This document shows positions 22,080 through 34,007 of a DNA stretch of 64,000 bases, piece by piece (within the stretch, counting starts at the first letter, position 1; the number at the start of each line of letters is the position of its first letter). Made by a program: the position numbers and the translations under genes. The stretch lies in assembly GCA_025200525.1 (NCBI GenBank), contig CM045762.1:89966717-90030716 (forward strand), given 5' to 3'. Source of the DNA: Camellia lanceoleosa. Taxonomy: Eukaryota; Streptophyta; Magnoliopsida; Ericales; Theaceae. Under the pieces are notes generated by a model that did not search any database, was not told where the DNA came from, and was given only the letters and a program-made list of their open reading frames with translations.

Positions 22080-22690
22080 CAGGAAGAAATTAATTGGTTG
22101 ATTACAAATTAAAAATTAATCAAATATACGTATTGGAAGATCTAGCCACATACCGTGGGTATTTGGAAAGTTATTATTTTAATAAGTTATTTTAATTTTT
22201 GACTATTATAATAGGTTAAATTTTTATATTTGAAAAGATGATTATATTTTTTTTAGCTGGATATGATATTTGTGAAAAAAAAAAAAGTGAAATAATTATA
22301 AATTTAATATGATTTTTTATTTTATTAACTATTTTAATTTTTTTTTATTTGAATTTGAACTAAAAGCTAACCCAAAACCTGCCAAAAATTACTTGCCAAA
22401 AAAGGGCCATTATTGTGACAGCGTGTAACATATGCATTAGTCAATATTTCCTAAATGGCTAAACTGCTTGGATAACATCTTCCTCCAAGATGGGAAATGT
22501 TTTGGACCGCACGCCCCAAAGTGGATTTATTCATATATATATATATATATATATAAAGTTTATATCATGAATAGATTTTATAGGGTCTCGACCACCACTC
22601 TTTCAAGATTTTCAAATCTTACTTGTGTCTTTTCATTCTTTTTTTTATGATTTTTTTTAAATAAATTACAATAAGTTAAGCATCACAAAT
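22080..22690. other. Upstream intergenic region
   Basis: AT-rich with an (AT)n run at about 22533-22555. I see no gene; regulatory elements of the neighbouring gene may lie here but none can be named. Confidence 0.5.
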
Positions 22691-22694
22691 TTAA

Positions 22695-24032
22695 TGTTTT
22701 TAGGAATCTGATGAGTTGATCAGGTTGGGTGATTTCTTTAATAATGCTGAGTATAGCCTGTCGGAAAGGGTTGATAGGTTACAGTGGGAGGCAAGTTCAT
22801 CTGGTCAATTTAGTGTTTCCTCCTTGTATTCTATGTTGGAGACCTCAGAATCCTGTCCAGTTACTAAGTTAATCTGAAATAATTTATCTCCTCCAAAGGT
22901 TCAGTTTTTTGGCTGGTTGGCATGGAAGGGGCGTCTTAAGACTTCTTATTTTCTGCGAAGAATAGGGGTGCTGGGACCTGGTGATTCTGTTTTGTGCCCG
23001 TTTTGTCAATTGGAGGATGAGGTAGTGTCTCATTTATTGTTATGGTGCCCTTTTGCTTGGAAAGTATGGTCTTGTGTGATGGATTGGTGGGGGTTGTGTT
23101 GGGTTATGCCTCGGAATGTGGAGGATCTTCTTGTGTGGTAGGGTGGCTTCAGGTGGGGAAAGAGTGCAAATTCGATTTGGCGGATTATTCCACTGGCTGT
23201 TATGTGGTCATTATGGAAACTTAGGAACGAGGTGGTGTTCAATGGTAAGCAAAGCGCTTTGGAGGAAATCTGTGACTTGATTAAGTCTGAAATTCTTTGT
23301 GTGGGTAAAGATCATTTTTGGTGTTTTTACTCTGCATGAAATCATTAATAATATTGGCCGGTTTAGATGTGGGTCTTTAACTTGTTAGGCTCTATAAATT
23401 CGGTGGTGAATATCTTGCTTGGGTTGTATATGATTTTCTGGGTGTGTGGTCTTAAATGCGGTGTGTTGATCTATGTTGGTTCATGGATGAAGTGTATAGT
23501 TGGTGGCTAATCTGTGAGGGCAGTAACTTCTCTCTGATTGATGATATATGTGCTTTTGATTCGTACTAATCTGGGTGTTGAGTAGGAGATCAGGATATTT
23601 GATTTGTGGTAAGGATTAATGATTGGGTCTGCTAATTGTTCTATGATGACTATTTCATCTCAGGTTGGTTTGAGGGTGAACAATGCTACTGGATGTTGTT
23701 TGGCTGTAGTGGTGAAGTTTTTAATTTGGCTGGTGTCAATTCCTTGTGGTGTTATGTTTTTTGGTTTTCATGTTGTGGCAGATTGGATGGGTTGGGTTTG
23801 TTTAGTTTGGGTTACTATATCACGGGTGTTGTTTTTTTTGGGGAGTTTTTGTGGTTGGTTTCTCACTAACTTCTGAAGGTGTGCTAGCATATGATTTGGC
23901 GATCTTATTGGTGTCAACCTAGTTGGGATTGATTTAGTTCGCTATGATGCTTTTTACACTCATCCTTTTTTTCTTTTATTGTTGTAATTTTCTTTTACAT
24001 CAATAAAATTATTTTTGCTGATAAAAAAAAAA
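22695..24032 (+). pseudogene. Second 5'-truncated LINE remnant
   Basis: From about 22705 the translation shows the end of a LINE RT protein. A zf-RVT domain (about 22985-23065, CPFCQLEDE...H.LL.WC) is followed by a tail ending near 23338. It parallels the LINE at 5344, including the shared 'WWGLCWV' word. Stops near 22875 and 23141 and a frameshift break it. A long 3' UTR ends with AATAAA at 24001-24007 and an A run at 24022-24031, the typical retroposed LINE tail. No target duplication was found by eye. Confidence 0.8.
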
Positions 24033-24294
24033 TCGCTTCATTTATATTGGGTTTGATTTATAAATTTAGATATAAATTTAAAAATGAAACAGTAAATATA
24101 AATAAAATATAATTATATTTTACATAAATTTTTTTTTCTTTTTCAAATCTATAAATCAAACATAGCCGTAAGGTTTCAATTTATATAAAAAATAAAAAAA
24201 TCAAAAAATCAGAACAAAATTCTGAAAATTAACTTAGAAAACCGAAACCGAACGTAGTGAATATTATCAATATCTTTTTTTGGACTTAAATACA
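24033..24294. other. AT-rich spacer
   Basis: No gene or recognisable element; the sequence is dominated by A/T runs. Confidence 0.4.
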
Positions 24295-25015
24295 TATTTA
24301 ATTTATTCTTATGTGTTTACATTATTATTTACATTAGTTTCGATAACTTTTATTTAACTAAAAGGGAGATCGGTATTGAACTTTGTGTGATTTAAGTCTT
24401 GTTTGGCAAAGGCTAATTTATGAAAATATAAAATATGCTAAAATAATTAATAAGACAAATGATATATTAAATTTATAATCATTTCATTTTTTCTCTCACA
24501 AACTTCACATCCACTTAAAAAAAAAAATCCAACAATCTTCCCAAACATAAATATTTTAGCTTACTAAAATAACCAATTTCCCAAACAAGGCCTTATTATA
24601 ATTTTTTTTCTAAATCACAAGTACGACTAGTGTAGCTTTTTTTTTTTTTTTTTTTGGTTGATAAATTTCACTTATTTATATTTTTATTTTTGTGTCATTT
24701 TAGCCTCTACACTTTTAATTAACTCAATTTTGACTCTTAATTTTAGATTCTGTGTCAATTTAGTCTAAATAATAATGACATTAGTGTTTTTGACAGAAAA
24801 TGATCATTGTATTGGTTGATGTTAACTCACTGAGTTGAACAAGTTTATAATTTTGTACTTAAAAGTATGATACATGCCATTTATATGTGTATTTTCTATT
24901 AAAAATTGCTAACAATTATAATCAATTAGACTAAATTAAGAAAAATTCATAAATTTATTGTCAAAATTAAGCCAATTGAAATTATGAGACCAAAATAACA
25001 CAAAAGCAAAATATA
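24295..25015. mobile_element. Third copy of the block's MITE-containing repeat
   Basis: This stretch matches 755-1262 and 50635-51148, including 'TTATTTAACTAAAAGGGAGAT', 'GTTGATGTTAACTCACTGAG' and the inverted ends. It is clearly more diverged than the two block copies are from each other. A smaller MITE has inserted at 24395. It serves as an outgroup for judging which block copy changed. Confidence 0.8.
24395..24592. mobile_element. Small Tourist-like MITE with TTA target duplication
   Basis: The ends AGTCTTGTTTGG and CCAAACAAGGCC are inverted repeats (10 of 12). TTA flanks at 24392-24394 and 24593-24595. This fits PIF/Harbinger-type MITEs. The insertion is absent from the homologous 755-1262 repeat. 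Confidence 0.75.
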
Positions 25016-25080
25016 TGAATACTGACACAATTTATTTTAAAAATCATATTTACCGTTAACACAAATGTAATCCAATCAAG

Positions 25081-25215
25081 TGGATATCGATATCCAATCA
25101 GCGTGATTTTCTACAGAGATGAATTACTCGACGAGTCCCATTGATATAGGTTCCGTAGTGAGCTCACAAGGTCTAAAACCACTCTCTAGTTCGATTTGGA
25201 TTGGAGAGGAGCCTG
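25081..25215. other. GC-richer island with 16-bp palindrome; weak SINE candidate
   Basis: TGGATATCGATATCCA (25081-25096) is a perfect palindrome. Downstream, 'TAGTGAGCTCAC' (about 25157) and 'AGTTCGATTTGG' (about 25188) sit at a spacing like the A and B boxes of a tRNA-derived SINE. The boxes are imperfect and no clear tail or target duplication was found. Confidence 0.25.
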
Positions 25216-25225
25216 CTCCCTACAG

Positions 25226-25561
25226 TAACCTTTTTTGAAGTTTGTAAAAAAAAAAAAAAATACAGTTAGTTTTATATTTTTAACAAAATTACACTAGCAT
25301 TATTTTTAGTATAGTTAACGTGATCGAAATGAATGTCAATGTTGGTGGATACTAAAATAAATAAAAATAAATATAAATATTAATGGAAAAGAGATGATAC
25401 TATTATTTTTTTCATTCATATGATTAACAAATTATTGATGAAAAATAGTTTAACTACTATGTGAATCAAAATCTTATGATATATCAGTGTAATTATGTCA
25501 AAAATATAAGACTAACTGTATTTTTTTTCAAACCTTAAGAAAGTGTGTGTAATTTATCCTT
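25226..25561. mobile_element. Foldback element with inverted ends
   Basis: The left arm (about 25226-25295) contains TACAGTTAGTTTTATATTTT. The right arm (about 25487-25560) carries its complement, AAAATATAAGACTAACTGTA. The interior of about 190 bp is non-coding. Confidence 0.7.
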
Positions 25562-25565
25562 TATA

Positions 25566-26399
25566 TATATATATATATATTATTACAATAATGAAATTTT
25601 ACAAGAGAGAAGTACATTTCAAGAAACTTCTCACCCTTCATATTTCTTGCAATTTATAATTCTTAGGGTTAGTAAGTAAATAGTTCATTCTTATGAAGTC
25701 ATATGTTATTTAGTCCAAAGTTTAAAATTTTTTGGTGATAAAGATAAGTGTTAAAAAGTCATAAGAAAAGTTAGCGAAAAAGTTGTCGGTAGTGGTAGCT
25801 AGTGGCAGTAAGGTAGAAAGATAGGTACACATGTACAAATAATGGGATATTTGATCAATAATGGCAAGAGTAGGTAACACATGTACATATAGTTGGACAT
25901 TTGAATAGATAGTTGGACATTAAAACAAATAGTTACAGATAGGTGACAAATGTACAAATAAGTAACATTTGAATAGATAGACATGTAGGTAAGTTTTGAA
26001 CAAATAAATATATTTTTGCCCCCAAAGGATTTAAGTTTGAGCATATTGATCCAAATGTTTTACAAATAGACTTCTAGCTTGAGTCTAATTCTCATAATGT
26101 CAACTTAGAATTAATTTTAGTAGGATGAAAATCAAGTTAATGTGTTTAAATCTTGACCATTGAATATGCTAATTAGGACAAGTCAATTAGCCTATTGGTC
26201 CACTTAACTTAACTGGGGGTGGGCATAGGGCTATGGGACCCGTACAATCTGCCTAACCCTGTCTTACCTAAAAGATTTTGGGCCGTTTCCAGAGGCGTTT
26301 AGGGTTGAATGCGGGTCTATTTTTTTTTATGTATGTTCGGGTTGCGAGCGAGTTACTTAAATATCACAAAAACTAGCCCTCATATTAACTATAAAATTA
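25566..26399. other. AT-rich region with degenerate short repeats
   Basis: No gene is visible. Around 25825-25985 related phrases such as 'ACATGTACAAATA' and 'AGTTGGACATTTGAATAGATAG' recur at irregular spacing, suggesting an eroded tandem repeat. Confidence 0.4.
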
Positions 26400-26974
26400 G
26401 GGGTAAATTACAATTACCTCCTTTGAGGTTTGCCTTAGTTACAGATACCTCCGCTATGGTTTTAAAATTACACAGACCTCCCTTGCTTTTGAAAATAATA
26501 GTTAGATCCCCAATTTTCATTAAAAAAGCCTTAACAACGTTAACATGATAGTGGAAGTGATCATAATACCCTTCAACCACATTGTGAAAAGACACAACTG
26601 ACCCTTAATGTAAAAAAATCCCTCTCATTCATTCTTTCCTAGGGTTTACATTCAGAAAAGCAAAGGGAAGACCGAGCAACGATGGAATAGAAGAGAAGAA
26701 AGAGTGGTGATTTTGTTGAAGATCTATTAGATTATCTTTCACAATGCAAAGTATAAAAGATTTTAATCAATTTTGTTACATTATTCTGGCTTCCAAGTAA
26801 GTTCTCCAACAAATCTGTTCAATATTAAAAAAAAAATTTAAAAATATATTCAATATATGGGTTTACGGTTTACGAATGAAGGAATTTTTAGAGTTTTGGG
26901 TGTTTTGTTTGTGTAATTTTGAACTAATTTTTATGGTTTTAGTGTTTTATTTTTTGGGTATTCAGGGTTTTTCT

Positions 26975-27932
26975 AGTTTTTAATCAAATATTGTAATTTT
27001 TTGGATTATTAAACATTATTACTTACTAGATTTGGAGTATAAGAATGTTTGTTAGATTTTATTGAATTATTATTGATTTAGGATATTTTTAGATTTTGTC
27101 CAATGTTTATTGATTTAGGGTTGTATTATTTGTTTAATGTTGTCAAAAATATATACGAGAATTGAAATTTTTTGGATTATTAAACACTATTACTTAATAT
27201 TGTGAATTATTCATTATTTTCAATTTGTTTATCTGTTTCAATCATGCTAGCTTTGGAACTGGTTGAATTTGTTTTGCTAAATTTATTGAATTGATTCAAT
27301 TTGTCTATATGTTCAAATTAAGGCCTCGTTTGGGAACATGCTATTTTAGTAACTTTTTGAATTTTTGACTAAAATATAAAGTAAATAAAACTAGTATGTT
27401 TGGGGTGACTTTTGACTTTTACGAAAAGATATACAAAAAGTAGGGTGAAAATGGAATCTTTGACTTTTTGGTATATGTTATAGGCTTTTTGATTTTTTTA
27501 GTAACATTTTGGCTTTTTGGCTAAAATGTTAACTTGCCAAACGAGGCCTAAATGTTTATCTGTTCAAATTAGTTTTAATCAAATATAGTAATTTTTTGGA
27601 TTATGAAACATTATTACTTACTATATTTAGAGTATAAGGATGTTTATTAGATTTTATTGAATTATTATTGATTTAGGATTTTTTTTTTTTTTGGTTATAG
27701 ATTTTGTTCAATGTTTATTGACTTAGGGTTTTCTTATTTGTTTAATATTGTGAAAAATGCATATAAAAATTTTAATTTTTGGGATTATTAAACATTATTA
27801 CTTAATATTGTGAATTATTCATTGATTTCAATTTGTTTATCTTTTTCAATCATGCTAGCTTTGGAATTGGTTGAATTTGTTTTATTGAAATTTATTGAAT
27901 TGATTCAATACATTTATCTGTTCAAATTAAAT
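26975..27932. repeat. Direct duplication of about 350 bp in the MULE leader
   Basis: Unit 1 (about 26975-27320) and unit 2 (about 27565-27932) share 'AATTTTTTGGATTAT', 'TTAGATTTTATTGAATTATT' and 'TTTCAATCATGCTAGCTTTGG' in order. A MITE has inserted at the end of unit 1. Confidence 0.8.
27322..27548. mobile_element. Tourist-like MITE with TAA target duplication
   Basis: Perfect 12-base inverted ends GGCCTCGTTTGG / CCAAACGAGGCC are flanked by TAA at 27319-27321 and 27549-27551. The 227-bp length and TAA target fit a PIF/Harbinger MITE. Confidence 0.85.
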
Positions 27933-27988
27933 TTCTTTATTATTATTTCATCTATGGTTGCATTTCCTTCATTTGTTTAGTTATCCAT

Positions 27989-29165
27989 TACAAGGGTAAA
28001 GTGGACAGAGTATACAATGTGGATCCTGATATGTATTGTCATGTTAATCTCTTGAAGGATGTGCATGAATCTGTTCTTAGTAACATAGGTTTGATTGAGG
28101 CTCTTGCTATTCATTTGTATTATGATATACCTGGTACTAATAAGAGAAGAATGTTAGAAAATGATATTGATGTGCTAGATAGGTTTTGCATGCAGAATGT
28201 GAGTAAAACAATTAACTTGTATATAGATGTTGTTCATTCTATTGGGTTTGAGAATGAAAAAGTTAATGATAGTAGGGAGGATGTTATAGAAATTGATCAC
28301 TCAATAGAGGATGGTGATGGTCATATAGAGGGAGATGATGAGTACAACATGGATAATTGTGTTGGCTTTAGTAATGAAGACAAGAATTGGAATGAAAATG
28401 TGGATCCTGAAAATGAATCTGATAGCACAAGTAATGAATATGTCTTAAGTGAAGATGATAGCTTAGGTGAAGATGATGGTGCACTTAGTGATTATCAATC
28501 TGGAGATGATGTAATGGTCTATGATGTTAGTACTGATGATGATTTGGATGATGAATCTAATTATAGACATTAGGGGGGAATTCAAGGATCACAATTTCAT
28601 TCTACCTATGATGATAAATAGCCATATTTCAATTCTAGCGGAAGTGGTATTGAAAAGGGGATGATATTTGTAGATGTATATAGCTTCAGAGTTGCCTCAA
28701 AGATTATATATTAAGCGGCTTCAAGATTGTGAGGACAAAAATAAAGTCTTGGGCAGCTGCGCCTTTGTGCTCTTGATGGATGTCCTTGGAGGAGTCATGC
28801 ATCTCCTCGTCTAGATGGGTTAACTTACAAGATAAAAACCTAGTTTCCCATATGTAGTAGGTTGAACCAAAATATTGAGGGAACTTTAGATTGGATAGCA
28901 AAAAAATTGAGTGACAGTTTTAAGGAAAATCCAAACATGGGGTTGGATACAATGCAAGGCAAGTTGAATAAGATTGATGGAATTGATGTTTCAAATATAC
29001 AGTTGTATAGAACTTTAAAAACAAAAAAAAACAAAAAAAAAAACATATAGAGATGAGATAGAGGGTAATTATAGTATTCAATATGTGCTACTACTAACAT
29101 ATGTTGCAGATATTAAAAAGAAAAATCCTGGTTGTTTGGTGAAGATCAATTATGATAGCCCACCC
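27989..29165 (+). pseudogene. MuDR-like transposase N-terminus, truncated
   Basis: The open frame from about 27989 to 28573 has no ATG before its conserved part (YKGKVDRVYNVDPD), so it is probably a downstream exon. Residues after that resemble the PB1-like domain of plant MULEs ('YYDIPGT' and 'TINLYIDVVH'). A strongly acidic Asp/Glu/Ser-rich tract runs to the TAG at 28571. After the stop, other frames show the MuDR DNA-binding region ('ALDGCPWRSHASP' near 28775, 'NPNMGLDTMQGKL' near 28930, 'NPGCLVKINYDSP' near 29125). Frameshifts near 28700 and 29040 break it, and the catalytic domain is missing. It cannot mobilise DNA. Confidence 0.7.
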
Positions 29166-29170
29166 ATGCC

Positions 29171-29639
29171 ATCACTACATGCTAAAAGTATAATAATATA
29201 AGTGTAATACATACACATAATCCATAGAACACATCATTGTCATCCTCCACCGATGACCAAGGACAAAACCTCTAAGCATATGTATTTGATATGCATAACT
29301 ACATTGTCCAACACTCATAGGATATAAGCCTAACAACAACAAGGACATATATCAAATGTCCAAATGATCAACCCCTCGCTTATTCTCAATTTACAAAAGA
29401 GTTTATAATTTCATCTTTTTTCTTTTTTTTTTTCCCTTTTCAAAATCAATTTCCTTATTTTCCCAATTCATAATATTCTAACCATGTTCCAAAAATTCAT
29501 TTTCCTTCTTTAATAATCCTGAACCCATAGATAACCAAGACCATAACCCAACTCGATACATATTTCTCAAAACAATCTAAATATCTCAGTTAACTCCTTT
29601 TTTAGCAATTACTACATCAATATAATCTACATAATGCAT
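29171..29639. other. AT-rich spacer, possible old LTR remnant
   Basis: No gene is seen. 'CATCCTCCACCGATGACCAAGG' near 29240 faintly recalls the reversed LTR fragments at 2200 and 44385, but the match is short. Confidence 0.3.
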
Positions 29640-32296
29640 AACATAACTATGTGGAGAAGTGGTTTGGAAATACTCTTCTGATCCTGGAAGACGCTAGTGA
29701 TCCTCAGCTAGTCACTTGAAAAGATACAAACACTCCGGTCGGGGGTGTCGGAATTAGCACTCCGACGGACAAGTCAGTTCAGACACTCAGGATAGCTTGT
29801 TTACTAAGTTAAGTGACGTGATTCTTACATACCTTTCTCAATCCATTGTTCCTGTATTTATACTGTTCCTTTCAATCCTCGGGGCGGGGCCTACTTTTAA
29901 TCATTGTCCTTTCTATTATTAGGCTCTGGGGTTTACACTTATTAGACACATATATTATATTGACTTCCCATCCTCGTAGGATCTGGTGATTAATATCGAT
30001 CTTCAATGAATGCGCACCTTGATTTTTCCATATATTAGGCTCCCAATTGCCCCGAACTCCCCCATTGGCGGTAGTTAATCGGCGTGTTTGGTCTTGAATT
30101 GGAAAAGTTGAAATAGGTCGGCTGACCGTGTACCCCAATCTGGATGTCGAGAATCTTTACACCTTTTGGTCATCATTACACTTTCCCCCCTCATTCGTGC
30201 ATCTCGTATTTATTGCGATTTGAAATTTCAGTCCTTTTGAATGCCCATTTCGTCGAGTATTTGAGACTCTTGGACCGCCAGCGGGTATCCCTTCTCTGAC
30301 TCGCATTTTCTGCAACTCTTCTCCGTTTACTCTCGTCCCCTTTGCTCCTCTTAAGTCTTCTTTTCTTTTCTTTGCAATCTACTTTACATTTTGTTATTTT
30401 AATGTTGGCAAATCCTTTATTCCCTTGAAAATGGCTAAACACTTGAAAGACCTCCTTTTTGAGGTCGTGTTTCGGATGGCGACACTTTTCCATCTGACGA
30501 TGTTCATCTATCTCTAGTGACGGACAATACTCTAGATATGGAGAGAGAGGATCGAAATTCAATCGTCTTTCCTCTCCTATCCATTGCAAAGGGCGGGGTC
30601 TGTTTTCCCTTACATCTATTCCTTACGGCCATCCTCCGCCATTGGGGTGTGATTTCTTCTCATTAGCGTAAATTTTTTGAATAAGTAATAGGGATCGTAG
30701 AGTTGAACCGGCACCTCAGGATCGATCTTGGCATTCCGGCCATTCGGCATTGCTATGCTTTAGCCAAATCTTTCGGTTGGCTTGGGCGGTACTTTCTTAG
30801 GGCCAAGGATACTGACTATCATTTGGTAACCATGCTTGCCAGTTCTGGTAAGCGTGTGGATGACGTAATGGTCAATGTCCGAGGGAACTGGGAATTTGGC
30901 AAAGGCGAGGGTTGCCTAGACCCTATTCCCAGATGGAGGGGTGAACTAGGTTGCCGTGTGTCTCCTTGCGTTTATTGAACTTTTCTTTTACTCGACCTTC
31001 TCTCCGTGTCTAACCCTTTCTCTTCTTGAGCGTTATATTGAACAAGATTCTGGTTTCTACTGACGACATAGTCCTTGCGCAAATTGCGACTGCACTCGGA
31101 TACTTCGGCGGTCCAAACGTATAGAAGCAAGGGAAAGCGGCCCACATACTTCTTCAATACGAGCCTACTTATACTACTTTTCGGCGGTGACAACATTAAT
31201 TCAACGGCGATCAACACCTTGCGGCTCTTATCTTCCTTAGCTTTAAGAGCCTTAGGCAAGGTGGTCTCAAGCTTCCGATTGAGGGCAAGGCGTGGGCGGT
31301 GGTAGAGGTAATCGCCGAACCAGAAGGATTCGCTAAGGAGAATTTGAAGAGGTTGACGAGGCCCTAAACTTGGCGTTTGAGGTAGCCAGACTTAGTCAGC
31401 CCACCTCGCTGTCCATTTCGAATCGGGCGGAGTTTTCTTCTGGAGATATCTTTGGAAGTTTGGAAGACCTACCTGGCGATTTTTTTGAAGGTATGGTGAG
31501 AAAACCTCCACCAGATGGCTCGAAAAGAAAAAATGTCGGCGAATGGCGCCGAAAAAGGCCAATTTGCCGATTCTAGACACTGCCATGATTGAGTCTTCGA
31601 ACGGTTATTAAAATGGCTTTCGATTATTTGCGGCAAAAGCGGCAAAGAGCGTTGAAGAATCGGTCAATGAAGAAGCGGTTGATTCCGGAAGGCGGGGCAT
31701 GAGCGTGGCGCTTAGGGAAGGCTGGTTCGGAAGATAGTCTGGCGACAAAAGGCCTACAGCTTAGAAGAGTCGGACGTGGTTGTTCCTTTCATTGTTCATC
31801 AAAGATCGAACCGCCCATTTCCTCACAGCGCATCCATCATTCTTGACGGCGGTAGCCTTAAAGCACAGTGGCTTCGGTCTCCTTACCGGTGATAAGGGCA
31901 TCGCTTTCATAATAAATGGGATTTGGTGTGCATTAGCCCTATCTGGCATGATGGCCCATTACTTTGGTAGATTGTGAACTTGACTTGTTTTTTGATTTTG
32001 GTTGCCTATGGCATCTAACGATCCTAACTTCGTTTTTCGCGAGCGATTATTGGGATCGTGACTTGAGCCGCCGCCTGCGATAACACTTGAGAGGATTGAC
32101 CGTTTAGTAGTTAGAAGTTAGGCGATCAAAAAAGCGGTAGAGTTTGGCGAGATGATGAGCCTACAATGGAAGCTATGAGCTTGGCAAAGTAGAAAGGGCT
32201 CGAGCGTCGATCATCTCCGTTCGATGCCGAAGAATAGGGCGGCATTGAGCAAAAATTGCATGGAAAGCTGGCGGTAGCTTAAAGATGGGCGAGGTT
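29640..32296 (+). pseudogene. Gypsy-type element remains: LTR-like start and gag-like frame
   Basis: Composition becomes clearly more GC-rich here. The part 29640-30180 looks like an LTR ('CACTCCGACGGACAAGTCAG', near 29768). A frame at 30703-30978 (ATRH..., 'HLVTMLASSGKRVDD', 'VRGNWEF', 'PIPRWRGELG') resembles the 'putative gypsy type transposon' (Transposase_28) domain found in gag-like genes of plant Tat-lineage elements. Beyond it, frames are short and broken up to the N gap. The domain assignment is from memory of its Trp/Pro-rich pattern and is only moderately certain. Confidence 0.45.
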
Positions 32297-32396
32297 NNNN
32301 NNNNNNNNNNNNNNNNNNNNNNNNNNNNNNNNNNNNNNNNNNNNNNNNNNNNNNNNNNNNNNNNNNNNNNNNNNNNNNNNNNNNNNNNNNNNNNNN
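32297..32396. other. Assembly gap (100 N)
   Basis: Exactly 100 N, the usual placeholder for a gap of unknown size. It lies between the two block copies, so their true distance is unknown. Confidence 0.99.
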
Positions 32397-34007
32397 GTGC
32401 TATTCAAACAAGGGGCAACTTTCCGTTGTCATTAGGCAATTTCTTTGAGCAAGGGGCAATTTTCTCCGCATCCGAGGTTGCGTGATCTCAAGAGAGTAGG
32501 TTCCTTGCGGCTTGTTGAGCATTGGTCCGCTTTGCAAAAATAGTTTCTTTGAGAATTTTTACTGAGGTCGACTAATTCTCTCTTTAAAATTATTCCATTT
32601 TTTTCTAAAAATTGACCATTTCTTGGACCCAAAAAGGGAAAATTTTCAAGGCTCATAGCTTGACTTGCATGATTTCAAATCAAAATCTAATGTGTCATAA
32701 GTTAATCTAACTCTCATCTTGGTCAAATTATTATTTTAGTAGAAAGCCAAAAAAAAACAATGGTCAAAAATGATGTAACTAGGGGCATAGTTAAGTCAGG
32801 TGTCTCTGCTCTTTCCCCTATTATCAACATAGTTTCTATGTAAAGGGCACTCTACTTGCCGGAAAGGGCAACCAGATTCACCTTAGGCAAGGGCACAACT
32901 CAAGCTAATCATAAAGGGTTGAAAGCTCTCTCATCCTCCAAGCTAAATAAGCAGCAGTATCAAGCCAAGTGTGAAACACTCTAACTGAATGGGTCAAGAT
33001 GTTCCACTTCATCATGGACAGATTCCAATCACGCCCAAACTCCCCCGCCAGAAAGCATCGCCAACCGATGTCACTTGCAAATTTGTTACACACCTGGGCC
33101 AGTAATAACTCTTCAGGGGGGAAACTCAATTGCTAGGAGCAGTAAGAAAGAGAATCTAGTAGAATGATAGGGCAAGAGCTCTGCAACTCCCCTGTTTATC
33201 CATCAACCACCCTAGGGAGGGATGAAAAATGAGAGATTAAAGAATAGAGAGATGTGAGTTGAGAGAAAAAGTGAGAAAAGGGCTTTTTCGTGAAAAACAG
33301 ATCTTGAGGGTTTAAGTGATGTGAGAGAATCACAAATGAGAAAGGGTGGGAAATACTCACTAAGGAAACAGTTCCTTATGTACGTCATTGAGTGTCGTGT
33401 CTTTTGTTTTGTTTCTCGATTCTTGTTTTGAGTCGCTTCGAGTGTTACTCGATGTTCGTGGATGTTTACCTTTTGTTTTTCTTGTTGAGTTTCGCCTTTT
33501 GCTGCGTGGTTAGTCGTGAGGCTCAATACCCAGCTGAGAACTTATTCTCACTCCCGGGGCCTAAAAAATCGCTTGTGCTCGTGAGAGGTCAGGCCATTCT
33601 CCACATTTGTGCAAAACAAAGATTCTTTTCATTCATAAACCGCAGGTTCAACCTGTGTCATGTGAGAACAGAATCAAGGACCCATCTGGCAAGGTATATA
33701 TAGGTTCCAGACTCGCAGCAAAATATGAAAAGAGGAAAATTGAGCATCCTAGTGTGTTTCAACTTCGGCAAATTTCGAGACGGCATTCCTGTGCACCTTC
33801 TCGTGCCCTCGCCATATTTCTTCGAGTATGAGTGTATCTCGACTTCCCAAGCTTAAGCTCGCCTAAGTCAGAATAGCAATGAAAACAATCAAGAATGTTA
33901 TCTTCGCTAATATAGACAGCAGGTGTCCCTTTGAGCCGAAGCGGCATGCCAAGTCCTCCGAAGAGGTTAATCGGAGGCACTAGAGCATATGTTTGATGTG
34001 CCCCTCT
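32397..34007. other. Unassigned retroelement interior
   Basis: No recognisable domain. Short open frames exist on both strands (for example 33129-32905 minus) but I do not recognise them. The position between gag-like remains and a 3' untranslated satellite suggests the gutted interior of one large element. Confidence 0.35.

Larger units (their letters stand above)
26400..29170 (+). mobile_element. MuDR-type MULE, 5' TIR and N-terminal half only
   Basis: The left end (26400 to about 26600, GGGGTAAATTACAATTACCTC then 'GAGGTTTGCC', 'TACAGATACCTCC') is a typical long MULE TIR. A long AT-rich leader contains a direct duplication. It leads to coding sequence at 27989-29165 with PB1-like and MuDR N-terminal domains. 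The catalytic core and right TIR are absent; sequence changes character after about 29175. Confidence 0.65.
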
